Source: Alphaproteobacteria bacterium | Lineage (GTDB): Bacteria > Pseudomonadota > Alphaproteobacteria > RF32 > CAG-239 | Assembly (NCBI GenBank): GCA_020025875.1 | Contig: JAHHRI010000037.1 | Span: forward strand, 1-13,842 | Direction of reading: 5' to 3' | Length of the DNA: 13,842 nucleotides | Shown: piece by piece, positions 7,059 through 13,842 of the stretch | Position numbering within the stretch: the stretch's first letter is position 1 | Layout of the letters: every line of letters starts with the position of its first letter | Position numbers and translations under genes: made by a program | Notes under the pieces: model-generated | Databases searched by the model: none | Seen by the model: only the letters and a program-made list of their open reading frames with translations | What the model was told of the DNA's origin: nothing

Positions 7059-7069
7059 TCGTTTGATTT
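7052..7069. promoter_or_regulatory. Likely TetR operator overlapping the -35 box
   Basis: AAGTCAATCGTTTGATTT is an imperfect palindrome with 7 of 9 base pairs symmetric, centred on CG at 7060/7061. It covers the -35 box, so binding would block RNA polymerase. A second, longer-spaced symmetry, CTCATTT (7037-7043) and AAATGAG (7074-7080), is roughly centred on the same point. Size and place fit a TetR dimer site; binding is inferred. Confidence 0.5.
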
Positions 7070-7121
7070 TATAAAATGAGGGCGTGTCGCCGTTCTTGTC
7101 AAAGAGAGTTGCAGAGGAATA

Positions 7122-7186
7122 GGGGGGAATAGGGAGGTAAGGGACAAAGGGGGCAGGGGCAAAAGTAAGGGGTAAAGGAGGCAGGG
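7122..7186 (+). repeat. G-run-rich intergenic tract with G-quadruplex potential
   Basis: Seven runs of three to six G (7122-7127, 7132-7134, 7141-7143, 7149-7153, 7156-7159, 7169-7172, 7184-7186) separated by short A-rich spacers, all on the plus strand. The strand is almost pure purine. It sits between the terminator of the small lipoprotein gene and the operon promoter, both transcribed leftward, so the C-rich complement is the non-template (RNA-like) strand and the G-rich strand is the template. No coding gene fits here. Confidence 0.7.
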
Positions 7187-7201
7187 ACAGCGCAAAAACA
7201 C

Positions 7202-7235
7202 AAAAAAAGTGTCTTTCCGTGCAGAAAGACACTTT
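7202..7235 (-). terminator. Rho-independent terminator of the small lipoprotein gene
   Basis: Perfect 12-bp stem AAAGTGTCTTTC / GAAAGACACTTT (7206-7217 with 7224-7235), 6-nt loop, followed on the minus strand by seven T (three within the stem) and then T-rich sequence. It lies 20 bp after the lipoprotein stop codon. Confidence 0.9.
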
Positions 7236-7254
7236 GTCGCTAAAACCGATGAGC

Positions 7255-7404
7255 CTATTTACCGCAGGGGCTGAACAGCTCGGAAATGGAGATGGCGCCA
7301 AGCAGGTAATCGTTGGTGCAAACTTTCTGGCCGCCGATTGTTCCGCGTGTGCCGGTGCAGGCAGACAAAGCGAGCAACACGACAACAAGAGCTAATTTTT
7401 TCAT
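7255..7404 (-). CDS. Very small lipoprotein (49 residues)
   Basis: ATG at 7404, preceded by AAAGGAC at proper spacing; stop TAG at 7255-7257. The protein starts MKK, has a hydrophobic stretch and a clear lipobox LSAC with Cys16 as the lipidated residue. The mature part is only 34 residues, with Cys29 and Cys47 able to form a disulfide, and a Gly-rich segment (GTRGTIGG). Residue 2 of the mature protein is Thr, not Asp, so in Enterobacteria-like sorting it would go to the outer membrane. It has its own promoter, leader hairpin and terminator, so it is a single-gene unit. Family not recognised; it could be a small envelope lipoprotein of the entericidin-like size class, but there is no clear sequence match. 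Confidence 0.82.
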   Translation of the reverse strand: MKKLALVVVLLALSACTGTRGTIGGQKVCTNDYLLGAISISELFSPCGK

Positions 7405-7430
7405 AATTGTAGTCCTTTTGTTAATTTTTA

Positions 7431-7447
7431 CAGAAATGTCATTTCTG
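7431..7447. promoter_or_regulatory. Perfect palindrome/hairpin in the lipoprotein leader
   Basis: CAGAAATgtcATTTCTG is a 7-bp perfect inverted repeat around 3 nt. A second overlapping symmetry, TGTCATTTCTGACA (7437-7450), shares half of it. It lies between the predicted transcription start (about 7453) and the binding site, so it could be an RNA hairpin at the 5' end or an operator. Confidence 0.5.
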
Positions 7448-7460
7448 ACAAATCAGATGT

Positions 7461-7489
7461 TATATAAGCGGCGGCTAAAAAGCAAACAA
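7461..7489 (-). promoter_or_regulatory. Probable promoter of the small lipoprotein gene
   Basis: On the minus strand TTGTTT (7484-7489), a 17-bp spacer, then TATATA (7461-7466). It would give a leader of about 50 nt containing the hairpin at 7431-7447. The -35 box is only a partial match. Confidence 0.5.
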
Positions 7490-7535
7490 AAATTTCTGCC
7501 GAAGGATTGTTTTGCGTAAAAAACTTTCTGCCGTT

Positions 7536-7567
7536 TATAAAAAACTCCCGTCATTTGGCGGGAGTTT
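7536..7567 (-). terminator. Rho-independent terminator of trpS
   Basis: Stem AAACTCCCG (7542-7550) with CGGGAGTTT (7559-7567), 8-nt loop. Read on the minus strand it is GC-rich and followed by a short T-tract. It lies 9 bp after the trpS stop, with nothing else between. Confidence 0.88.
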
Positions 7568-7576
7568 GGGAAAAAG

Positions 7577-8593
7577 TCAGCGTCCGAAAACGCTGTCTTT
7601 CAGACGCTCCAGAGTGGCGCGGGCAACAGGGCGCGCTTTGGCGGCGCCTTCTTCCAACATGGCTTCCACTTCGTCGTAATGGTTCATGTAGTATTCATAT
7701 TTTTCTCTTGCGTCTTTAATTTCGTTGATGACGGCATCGAGCAACATGGTTTTGATATGACCGTAGCCGAGTTTTCCCTGCCGCAGTCCGTCAGCCATTT
7801 CTTGCTGCTGAGTTAAAGAAGCAACCGACTTGTAGATGTCATAAACCAAAATTTCGTCCGGATTTTTCGGTTCTTCCATAGGGCGAGAGTCTGTTTTAAT
7901 TGAAAAAACGGCTTTTTTAATTATTTTGTCATTTTCAAACAAGGGGATCACGTTGCCATAGGATTTACTCATTTTTCGTCCGTCAATTCCGGGAACCACC
8001 GCCACATTTTCGTCAACGGAATATTCCGGCAACACCAACAACGGTTTGTTATATTGGGCGTTGATGGCGCCGGCAATGTCGCGGGCTATTTCCACATGTT
8101 GCACCTGATCTTTGCCGACCGGCACGATATCCGTATCGTAGGCGAGAATGTCGGCTGCCATGAGCGTCGGGTAGGTGTAGAGCCCCATATTAATACCGTC
8201 GTCGTCGGGCTTGCCGGCTTCGCGGTTGCGGTCAACCGCCGCTTTATAAGCGTGCGCCTTGTTCATAAAGCCTTTGGGCGTGTAGGCGTACAAAATGGTG
8301 GTTATTTCCGGAATTTCGGCAATGTCGGACTGTCGATAAAACACCGACTGTTTCGGGTCCAAGCCCGCGGCCAGATAAATACAGGCAATTTCTTTGAGCT
8401 TTCGGTTCAAAACCTGCGGATCTTTTTCTGCATTAATGGCATGATAGTCGGCGATAAACATATAGTGTTTTCCGCCGGCTTGCAGAGCCTGATGCCCCAG
8501 TCTGATGGCCGGCTTTATGGCGCCGAGATAGTTGCCGAGATGCGGAGTCCCCGTTGGTTTGACACCGGTCAAAACTTTTTTGTATTCAAACAT
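7577..8593 (-). CDS. trpS: Tryptophan--tRNA ligase
   Basis: 338 residues, close to the usual bacterial length of about 330-340. Class I synthetase that charges tRNA-Trp in the cytoplasm. The HIGH-equivalent is PHLGN at 17-21, inside a PTGTPHLGNYLGAI block; KMSKS is exact at 207-211. Between them are the Trp-pocket and dimer features (YPTLMAADIL at 141-150, VPVGKDQVQH at 158-167). The TGTPHLGN form, rather than the SGxLxIGN form of E. coli, resembles the second TrpRS clade (from memory), so the gene may belong to that branch. It appears to be the only synthetase for Trp that can be seen here. The ATG at 8593 has a weak GGGA 10 nt upstream; the nearby upstream ATG is out of frame. Monocistronic with its own terminator. 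Confidence 0.97.
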   Translation of the reverse strand: MFEYKKVLTGVKPTGTPHLGNYLGAIKPAIRLGHQALQAGGKHYMFIADYHAINAEKDPQVLNRKLKEIACIYLAAGLDPKQSVFYRQSDIAEIPEITTILYAYTPKGFMNKAHAYKAAVDRNREAGKPDDDGINMGLYTYPTLMAADILAYDTDIVPVGKDQVQHVEIARDIAGAINAQYNKPLLVLPEYSVDENVAVVPGIDGRKMSKSYGNVIPLFENDKIIKKAVFSIKTDSRPMEEPKNPDEILVYDIYKSVASLTQQQEMADGLRQGKLGYGHIKTMLLDAVINEIKDAREKYEYYMNHYDEVEAMLEEGAAKARPVARATLERLKDSVFGR

Positions 8594-8690
8594 TTTTTGT
8601 CATTCCCTGTAAAATTTTTATTGTATTTATTTATAAAATTGATACTCTGTCTGTGCTTATAAATCAATTAAAAAACTAAGGATATGTGAA
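8594..8690. promoter_or_regulatory. Divergent promoter region between trpS and serS
   Basis: A+T-rich 97-bp spacer. Leftward for trpS: TTGATT (minus strand of 8662-8667), 17 bp, TATCAA (8639-8644). Rightward for serS: TATAAA at 8658-8663 is a possible -10 box with no good -35. A perfect 7-bp inverted repeat AATTGAT (8637-8643) / ATCAATT (8663-8669) spans both, so one element could affect both genes. No T-box-like leader is evident. The serS binding site AAGGA lies about 9 nt before its ATG. Confidence 0.4.
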
Positions 8691-9968
8691 ATGCTGGATA
8701 TAAAGTTTATTATCGAAAATCAGAAACTGGTGGAAGAAGGTATTGCCAAAAAAGGTTTGAGCATTGATATTTCCTCTCTGATTGCCCTGCATTTGGACAT
8801 CAACAAGTTGAAAACATCTTCCCAAGCGTTGGCGGAAGAAAAAAACCGGCTGAGCAACTCCATCAAAACGGCGGCGGCATCAGACCGTCCGTCCATTATC
8901 GCCAAAAGTAAGGCTCTCGGAGAACAGCTGAAAGCCGAGCAAGAAAAACTGGCGGTTGAACAGAAAAAATTTGATGACATCATGTGGCGTATGCCCAACC
9001 TGCCCAGTGAACAAAGCCCGATCGGCGCCGATGACAGCGAAAATGTTGTCTGCCGACAAGTCGGCGTGCCGACAAAGTTCGACTTTGCCCCCCGTGACCA
9101 TGTCGAATTGATGGAGTTAAACGGCTGGAGCGAAATGGAACGGATCTCCAAAGTTTGCGGATCGCGCACCTATGCCATTGCCGGCGAATTGGCACGTCTG
9201 GAACTGGCCATTCATTTGCTGGTGATGGATAAACTGACACAAAACGGTTTTCGGGTAATTACCGTGCCATCGCTGTCTAAGGAAAAACCGCTTTATGGGC
9301 AGGGCTATTTGCCGTTTGCGCGCGATGAAATTTATTATATGCCCGAAGATGATCTCTATCTTTCGGGAACGGCAGAACTGATTTTGAACTCGCTCAGAGC
9401 CGACGAAATTATTCCCGAAAACGAACTGCCGATTCTTTATGCCGGCTTTTCTCCCTGCTTCCGTCGGGAAGCCGGAGCCGCAGGCAAAGATACCCGCGGT
9501 CTTACTCGGGTTCATCAATTTATGAAAACGGAACAGTTTGTGATCTGCAAAAACGATGTGCGGGAAAGCGAAAAATGGCATCAGAAATTGTTGCAGATTT
9601 CCGAAGAAGTCTTGCAGGATCTGGAATTGCCTTATCAGGTGTTGGAAGTGTGTACCGGCGATATGGGAGCGCCTAAATATCGCCAGTATGACTTGGAGGC
9701 ATGGGTGCCGAGCCAAAATTGCTATCGAGAAACACACAGCTGCTCCAATATTACCGATTGGCAGGCGCGCCGCACCAATCTGCGCTATCGTGACAATGCC
9801 GACGGACGGGTGAAGTTCGTGCACACGCTCAACAATACCGGAATTGCCACTCCGCGGGCGTTGGTGCCGTTCTTGGAAAATCACCAACAGGCGGACGGAT
9901 CGATCCGTATTCCCGAAAAATTGCAGCCATATATGATGGGTAAAAAGTTTATTGGCGGCAACAAGTAA
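8691..9968 (+). CDS. serS: Serine--tRNA ligase
   Basis: 425 residues, the normal length. Class II synthetase that charges tRNA-Ser (and Sec tRNA where present). Residues 1-105 form the long antiparallel coiled-coil arm that contacts the tRNA extra arm, rich in Lys/Glu/Ala heptads. The catalytic core shows the Ser-pocket GTAE at 226-229, motif 2 with FRREAG at 257-262 and VHQFMKTE, the SNITDWQARR block at 352-361, and motif 3 TLNNTGIATPRALVPFLEN at 379-397 with Arg389. Motif 3 has NNTGIATPR where E. coli-type enzymes read NGSGLAVGR, and GTAE replaces the TSE form. This puts it in a different SerRS branch from the enterobacterial one. Start ATG at 8691 with AAGGA upstream. Monocistronic, followed by a strong hairpin. 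Confidence 0.97.
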   Translation: MLDIKFIIENQKLVEEGIAKKGLSIDISSLIALHLDINKLKTSSQALAEEKNRLSNSIKTAAASDRPSIIAKSKALGEQLKAEQEKLAVEQKKFDDIMWRMPNLPSEQSPIGADDSENVVCRQVGVPTKFDFAPRDHVELMELNGWSEMERISKVCGSRTYAIAGELARLELAIHLLVMDKLTQNGFRVITVPSLSKEKPLYGQGYLPFARDEIYYMPEDDLYLSGTAELILNSLRADEIIPENELPILYAGFSPCFRREAGAAGKDTRGLTRVHQFMKTEQFVICKNDVRESEKWHQKLLQISEEVLQDLELPYQVLEVCTGDMGAPKYRQYDLEAWVPSQNCYRETHSCSNITDWQARRTNLRYRDNADGRVKFVHTLNNTGIATPRALVPFLENHQQADGSIRIPEKLQPYMMGKKFIGGNK

Positions 9969-9975
9969 AAACGCA

Positions 9976-10013
9976 AAACAAAAAGCTTCGTTTTTTTCCG
10001 GAGCTTTTTGTTT
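9976..10013 (+). terminator. Terminator hairpin after serS
   Basis: 15-bp stem (9976-9990 with 9999-10013) with a single G-U wobble, 8-nt loop of mostly T. The T-run is built into the right arm (GCTTTTTGTTT), as in bidirectional A/T-flanked terminators. It begins 7 bp after the stop codon. Confidence 0.85.
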
Positions 10014-10038
10014 GGCAGAAGCTTTCGTTTGCTAAAGG

Positions 10039-10067
10039 TTGACCTCTAAAAAGAAGTCGTATATAAT
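10039..10067 (+). promoter_or_regulatory. Near-consensus sigma70 promoter of the large LRR gene
   Basis: TTGACC (10039-10044), 17-bp spacer, TATAAT (10062-10067). It lies 26 bp after the serS terminator. Predicted start of transcription near 10074, leader about 30 nt. The match is better than for the housekeeping genes nearby, so the large protein is probably well expressed unless repressed. I see no clear operator palindrome. Confidence 0.85.
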
Positions 10068-10104
10068 GATAAAAAATAGACAAAACGGGGGTTCGTGAGG
10101 GAAA

Positions 10105-13100
10105 ATGAGTGATCAGGTTGTGTTGGGGCAAGCGCTGCGTTCGATCGTTTTGAAAGGATCCGAAGAAACGGAAGCCTACTACGAACGCGAATTGGCTGCG
10201 GCAGAGAGCGAACGTAAGCAGGCCGAAGCCGAATTTAAGGCCTCTGGCGCCCGTCGGATTGGCGAGATAAAACAGCAGATCGGGCAACTTTTGTCAGAGA
10301 TCAAACAGGCGTCGCCGGAACGAAAAAAAACACTCGGAGAAGAAGTTAAAAAGCTCAATGCCGAGAGAGAAAGCTTAAAAACCCCGCCCGTTAACCGTTT
10401 TGCTTATCTGGACAGCAAGATCAAAGCTTATGCGGGCAGCCAGCTGTTGTTTAAGCCGTTGCTTTCGCCGCAGACATTGGAAAAATACAATATTGCTTTT
10501 TCTTTTAACGAGCAGGGGCGTTTGGTGCTGGATGCCAACGAATTGCGCGAAAGCGCCCTCGGTGATAAAATCCGTTCGGGAACGGATTATATTTTTGAAC
10601 GCACCCAAGAACTCGGCACAAAAATAACCCGTGCCGCCGATATCAAAAACATTGTGTTGATGGATGCCAAAAGACTGTTGTCGCTGCAGCCGAAAGAAAT
10701 AGATTTTGAGCTGATTGAGCAATGTCACAATGCATATAATGCCGAAAAAGCGGAACGGGAGAAGAAAAACAAGGATATTGCCCGTCGCCGCGAGGAAAGC
10801 CGTAGCGGAATTGAAATGATTAAAGAATATCCCGACGGCTATTCCTTTTTTGAACTATTGCCAACTCCGGTTTATGACGACAACGGAAAACTTCTGCACC
10901 ATGTATCGCTGAAATATGAATCGGACGAAATGGGGCATTGTGTCGGTCGTGGCGGATACAATGACCATATCGGCAAAGAGGGCTGGCATTTCTATTCGCT
11001 GCGGGGTGCGAACGAAGACGGCGTGTTGGTGCCTCATTGCACCATTTCCATAGAAAACGGTCGTTTGTCACAAATTAAGGGCAATTCCAATCTGGCGGTA
11101 AAAAATCGCTATGTGTCAGATGTGCGCCAGTTTGTGCGCTCCCTCAATATGCCTATTCCCGATTCGGAAAAGAAATATATCGGCTATATTAAAGATGTTA
11201 ATAATCGCGAGGTTGATTTGTTTGACTTGCCGTCGGGAACATCGCTGAATAGCCTGCAACTGGCTGCCGGTGATTATAAGGGGGTGCGGCTGGCAAACAT
11301 AGCAAAAGTCGGTTATCTGAGTTTTGAAGGTAAAGTGGAACTTAAGGATTATCGCGAAGCAACAGCTATCGGTCAGATCGATTCTTTAACCCTGAACACG
11401 GCGGAAGAAGCAGATTTTTACGATCAGGTTTCGTTAAATGTGAACAGTTTGACAATCGCAAAGAAAATGCCCCAACATCTGGGATCGGTCGAAAATGTTG
11501 TGTTTAACAAAAACGTAGAAGTAGATTTTTCCCGCCATTGGGAAAATGTCCGCCGATTGGAGTTTGCCGATACGGTTCTTGATGCTCGTTTGTTGCCGGT
11601 GCTTGCCGATGGCATTAAAGGCGGTATCTGGGAGAATACTGAACATCTGACATCGGCGGAATTTCTGGATAAAATGTTCGGAAGCCAATGGACGGCAACC
11701 CATTGTCGAACCAAAAACGGTAAAATGATTGTAGATACGGATCTGGACTTAAGCGGCCGCCGGTTGACACGTTTGCCGGCAGATATGAAAAATATGCTTG
11801 TTAAAGGTAAACTCGATTTGTCAAACAACTGGTTGGATGACATCAGCGCACCGCTTGCATACCCCGATTGTCAAAAAATGGTTTTGAAAAATAGTTTTGG
11901 CGTGCACAACTCTCGGCGTTTTGACACACTGCCCTATTTGCCGGAGGGAATAGATTGCGGGTCGTACGAAGTTGACTTAACGGAACAAAATCTGGCGGAA
12001 GTGCTGGATAAATTTGCCCTGATTGACAGAAAACGGATTAAAAACGAACAGGGATGTATTGTGATTGAGGGCGATGTTAACTCGAATTTGATGGAAGCGT
12101 TTTCCAATGTTAATTTTCCCAATCTTCATCTCGAAGATATTGAAGTGAGAGGAAAATTTACGGCATTGCCCGAAATGGTAAAATTTCCCGCTTGTCGAAC
12201 GCTGGTGTTGAATCATCTTCAACAAGACATTGTTGTTTCGCCGCAAACGGAAAAGGTGGAGTTTCTCTCGTGGCAAAAACAGATAAATAAGCTGAACGGC
12301 AAAAACCTAAAACGGATTGCTTATGACAGCTGCTATCTGACGTGTGAAGATTTGCAAGCGTTCAATCCCGACACAATCTACGAGGGAAAGTTTTACCTAA
12401 AGCAGAAGGCGGAGGCAGAAAAAAATGCGGCATACGACTTATCAAAATTGAAGATTGACGGCGCCCTAATGGTTTTAGACAACGGCAGTCTTGAAGCTGT
12501 TCGCCGTTTGCCGCGGTGCAAAAGTGTGACCTTTTACGAAAATGTAACGGAAAAGGAATTGCTGAAGCTTCATCCGGAAACCGAAGAATTGTATGCCCCA
12601 AACATCTTCGATTTGGATATGCTTCCAGCCGACAGTCATTTGAAATACTTTTCCGTCAGCAGAAATATGGGGCGGCAAACAACTGATGAATATACAGATT
12701 TTTTACGTCAGGCATCTGCCCGCGGCATAATGTGCCATAGCGACAATGTTCCGGATTTGTCACAGGATTTGTCCGATATCCTGCTGCAAAAAATTGAACT
12801 TCGCTGGAATACGCAACTCAAAAATATCTCAACTTTGCCGCAGATGGAAGAACTGGTCATACACAGCCCGCGCAACGATTTCGATTGTCGTTTTCTAAAA
12901 GATGCTTCGCCCCACTTAAAAGTGCTGAACTTGTCGTATATGAAAGTTCCGGTCGATTTTTCGGCGCTGCCGAAAGATGTTGCCTTGCAAGAATTGTCCA
13001 TTAACGACAGCTCCATACAAAGCGACCTTTTGGAAAAACTGCCAAAACAGTTGGAAACACTCAAGTTGTTGCGTTGTTCGCCGGATGTTGATTTGGAACC

Positions 13101-13842
13101 GTTAAACCGTATGCCCCATTTGAAATGCCTCGATATTTCTCAAATGAAAATTGCCGAAGATGCGTTGGATCGGGTTGATCCAAAGCGGTTGTCCGCGCTA
13201 AATATTAAGGGCAACGTTCAATTTGTGATGCGGGCAGAGGAGATTAAAGCCATCAACCGGCTGTCACCGTCAAAGGAAAACGATCAGATTAAAAAAATGC
13301 ACGATTGGTTGATAAAAAGGGACAATGACGTGCCTTATGTTATCAGAAAAGTGGTTTTTTATGGAACGGTCAACGACATATTGTCCGGAAAGCACCCGCA
13401 AGCGGTGACGGCAGAAGAAATTGCTGCCAAAGTCAAAGGTGTGGAAAACTTTATGCTCGACAACTGTGCCAAAATTATCATGGCGGAGGAGCGTGCGCAT
13501 CAGACCGGCAGCGAAAAGGACGGCCGTACGGTGTTGGAAGATAACAAAGGGAAAAAAATCGGTTTTTATGGGCATATGAACGGTTATCACACGTCCAATC
13601 TCAATCTTTCAAAAGCCGGCAAAATCGTCAAATCTGTTTTGACACGCAACATTCGTCATCATCCGGACTTTGAAAAAGCCGAGGATCTGGTTGCCAAACG
13701 GTTGTCTGCCCATGCTTGCAGTCTGCAACAGAATTTTAATCGGCAGTTGGCAGATAGAGGGCAACTTCTTAAAACCTATGCGCAAGCCGAACAAGGAAAA
13801 TTCAGTTTTAACGCTGCCGTTCGTCAAATGCGGGAATATAAA
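10105..13842 (+). CDS. Large PcfJ-like domain protein with degenerate leucine-rich repeats (3' end outside window)
   Basis: The frame is open for 1246 codons from the ATG at 10105 to the window edge without a stop. An in-frame TGA at 10096-10098 makes this ATG the first possible start; GAGG precedes it by 4 nt. Residues about 20-95 are a charged coiled coil. Residues about 255-345 resemble the PcfJ-like domain of mobile elements: GHCVGRGGY at 277-285, then FYSLR, TISI and QIKGNSN. From about 380 a long series of Leu/Ile-spaced strands follows, with clear LRR units at 547-558 (LDLSGRRLTRLP), about 570-584 (LDLSNNWLDDIS) and about 900-1035 (LNLSYMKV, LDISQMKI). The last 110 visible residues are helical and basic. 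There is no signal peptide or membrane segment, so the protein is probably cytoplasmic or an effector. Cysteines are scattered. Function not recognised; effector, phage-related or defence roles are all open. Confidence 0.85.
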   Translation, partial: MSDQVVLGQALRSIVLKGSEETEAYYERELAAAESERKQAEAEFKASGARRIGEIKQQIGQLLSEIKQASPERKKTLGEEVKKLNAERESLKTPPVNRFAYLDSKIKAYAGSQLLFKPLLSPQTLEKYNIAFSFNEQGRLVLDANELRESALGDKIRSGTDYIFERTQELGTKITRAADIKNIVLMDAKRLLSLQPKEIDFELIEQCHNAYNAEKAEREKKNKDIARRREESRSGIEMIKEYPDGYSFFELLPTPVYDDNGKLLHHVSLKYESDEMGHCVGRGGYNDHIGKEGWHFYSLRGANEDGVLVPHCTISIENGRLSQIKGNSNLAVKNRYVSDVRQFVRSLNMPIPDSEKKYIGYIKDVNNREVDLFDLPSGTSLNSLQLAAGDYKGVRLANIAKVGYLSFEGKVELKDYREATAIGQIDSLTLNTAEEADFYDQVSLNVNSLTIAKKMPQHLGSVENVVFNKNVEVDFSRHWENVRRLEFADTVLDARLLPVLADGIKGGIWENTEHLTSAEFLDKMFGSQWTATHCRTKNGKMIVDTDLDLSGRRLTRLPADMKNMLVKGKLDLSNNWLDDISAPLAYPDCQKMVLKNSFGVHNSRRFDTLPYLPEGIDCGSYEVDLTEQNLAEVLDKFALIDRKRIKNEQGCIVIEGDVNSNLMEAFSNVNFPNLHLEDIEVRGKFTALPEMVKFPACRTLVLNHLQQDIVVSPQTEKVEFLSWQKQINKLNGKNLKRIAYDSCYLTCEDLQAFNPDTIYEGKFYLKQKAEAEKNAAYDLSKLKIDGALMVLDNGSLEAVRRLPRCKSVTFYENVTEKELLKLHPETEELYAPNIFDLDMLPADSHLKYFSVSRNMGRQTTDEYTDFLRQASARGIMCHSDNVPDLSQDLSDILLQKIELRWNTQLKNISTLPQMEELVIHSPRNDFDCRFLKDASPHLKVLNLSYMKVPVDFSALPKDVALQELSINDSSIQSDLLEKLPKQLETLKLLRCSPDVDLEPLNRMPHLKCLDISQMKIAEDALDRVDPKRLSALNIKGNVQFVMRAEEIKAINRLSPSKENDQIKKMHDWLIKRDNDVPYVIRKVVFYGTVNDILSGKHPQAVTAEEIAAKVKGVENFMLDNCAKIIMAEERAHQTGSEKDGRTVLEDNKGKKIGFYGHMNGYHTSNLNLSKAGKIVKSVLTRNIRHHPDFEKAEDLVAKRLSAHACSLQQNFNRQLADRGQLLKTYAQAEQGKFSFNAAVRQMREYK

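Noticed and set aside
7038..7388. 116-codon minus-strand frame, Pro-rich C-terminal half
   Set aside because: Its Pro/Ser composition is the translation of the G-run tract's complement and it crosses a strong terminator and the lipoprotein gene.
8594..8690. T-box or other tRNA-sensing leader before trpS or serS
   Set aside because: The spacer is only 97 bp shared by two divergent genes and shows no specifier or antiterminator pairing.
9117..9887. 256-codon minus-strand frame
   Set aside because: Antisense shadow of serS, which has every class II motif.
10375..12678. Many minus-strand frames of 60-140 codons opposite the large gene
   Set aside because: All lie inside the uninterrupted 1246-codon plus-strand frame, and none has a binding site or recognisable domain.
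1..13842. CRISPR array, tRNA, rRNA, transposase or integrase
   Set aside because: No regularly spaced repeats, no cloverleaf-like segments and no such protein motifs were found on either strand; the only long repeat is the 55-bp pair.

Overview
The window comes from a Gram-negative bacterium. It carries a periplasmic adaptor/ABC export operon, a signal-peptide protein and an outer-membrane-type lipoprotein. A host-associated alphaproteobacterium is my best guess, but no marker here settles it. Base composition changes along the window: roughly the first 1.65 kb is visibly A+T-rich, and the rest is more balanced with housekeeping-style codon use.

Region 1 (1-1676) is accessory DNA. A gene that enters from the left edge ends in a GH108-type muramidase domain plus a C-terminal peptidoglycan-binding domain. 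A convergent gene for an exported, cysteine-rich protein of unknown family follows. The two share one bidirectional terminator. A perfect direct repeat of at least 55 bp (1-55 and 1617-1671) flanks the module. The second copy carries the same reading frame but stops two codons later. This is the layout expected of a polymorphic-toxin tip cassette with an orphan stub, and it is the most interesting structure in the window.

Region 2 (1811-7003, minus strand) is a tightly overlapped five-gene operon: TetR regulator, HlyD-type adaptor, double-domain ABC ATPase and two ABC-2 permeases. Gene content and order match E. coli cecR-ybhGFSR. A strong sigma70-type promoter with an overlapping imperfect palindrome precedes the regulator gene, which suggests autoregulation.

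Region 3 (7081-8593) holds a G-run-rich intergenic tract, a very small lipoprotein gene with its own promoter, 5'-UTR hairpin and terminator, and trpS with its own terminator, all on the minus strand.

Region 4 (8594-10013) is the trpS/serS divergent promoter region, serS on the plus strand and its terminator.

Region 5 (10039-13842) starts with a near-consensus promoter followed by one uninterrupted reading frame of 1246 codons that runs off the right edge. It encodes a large protein with an N-terminal coiled coil, a PcfJ-like domain and long stretches of degenerate leucine-rich repeats. Its function is not recognisable from sequence. No tRNA, rRNA, CRISPR array, transposase or integrase was seen.
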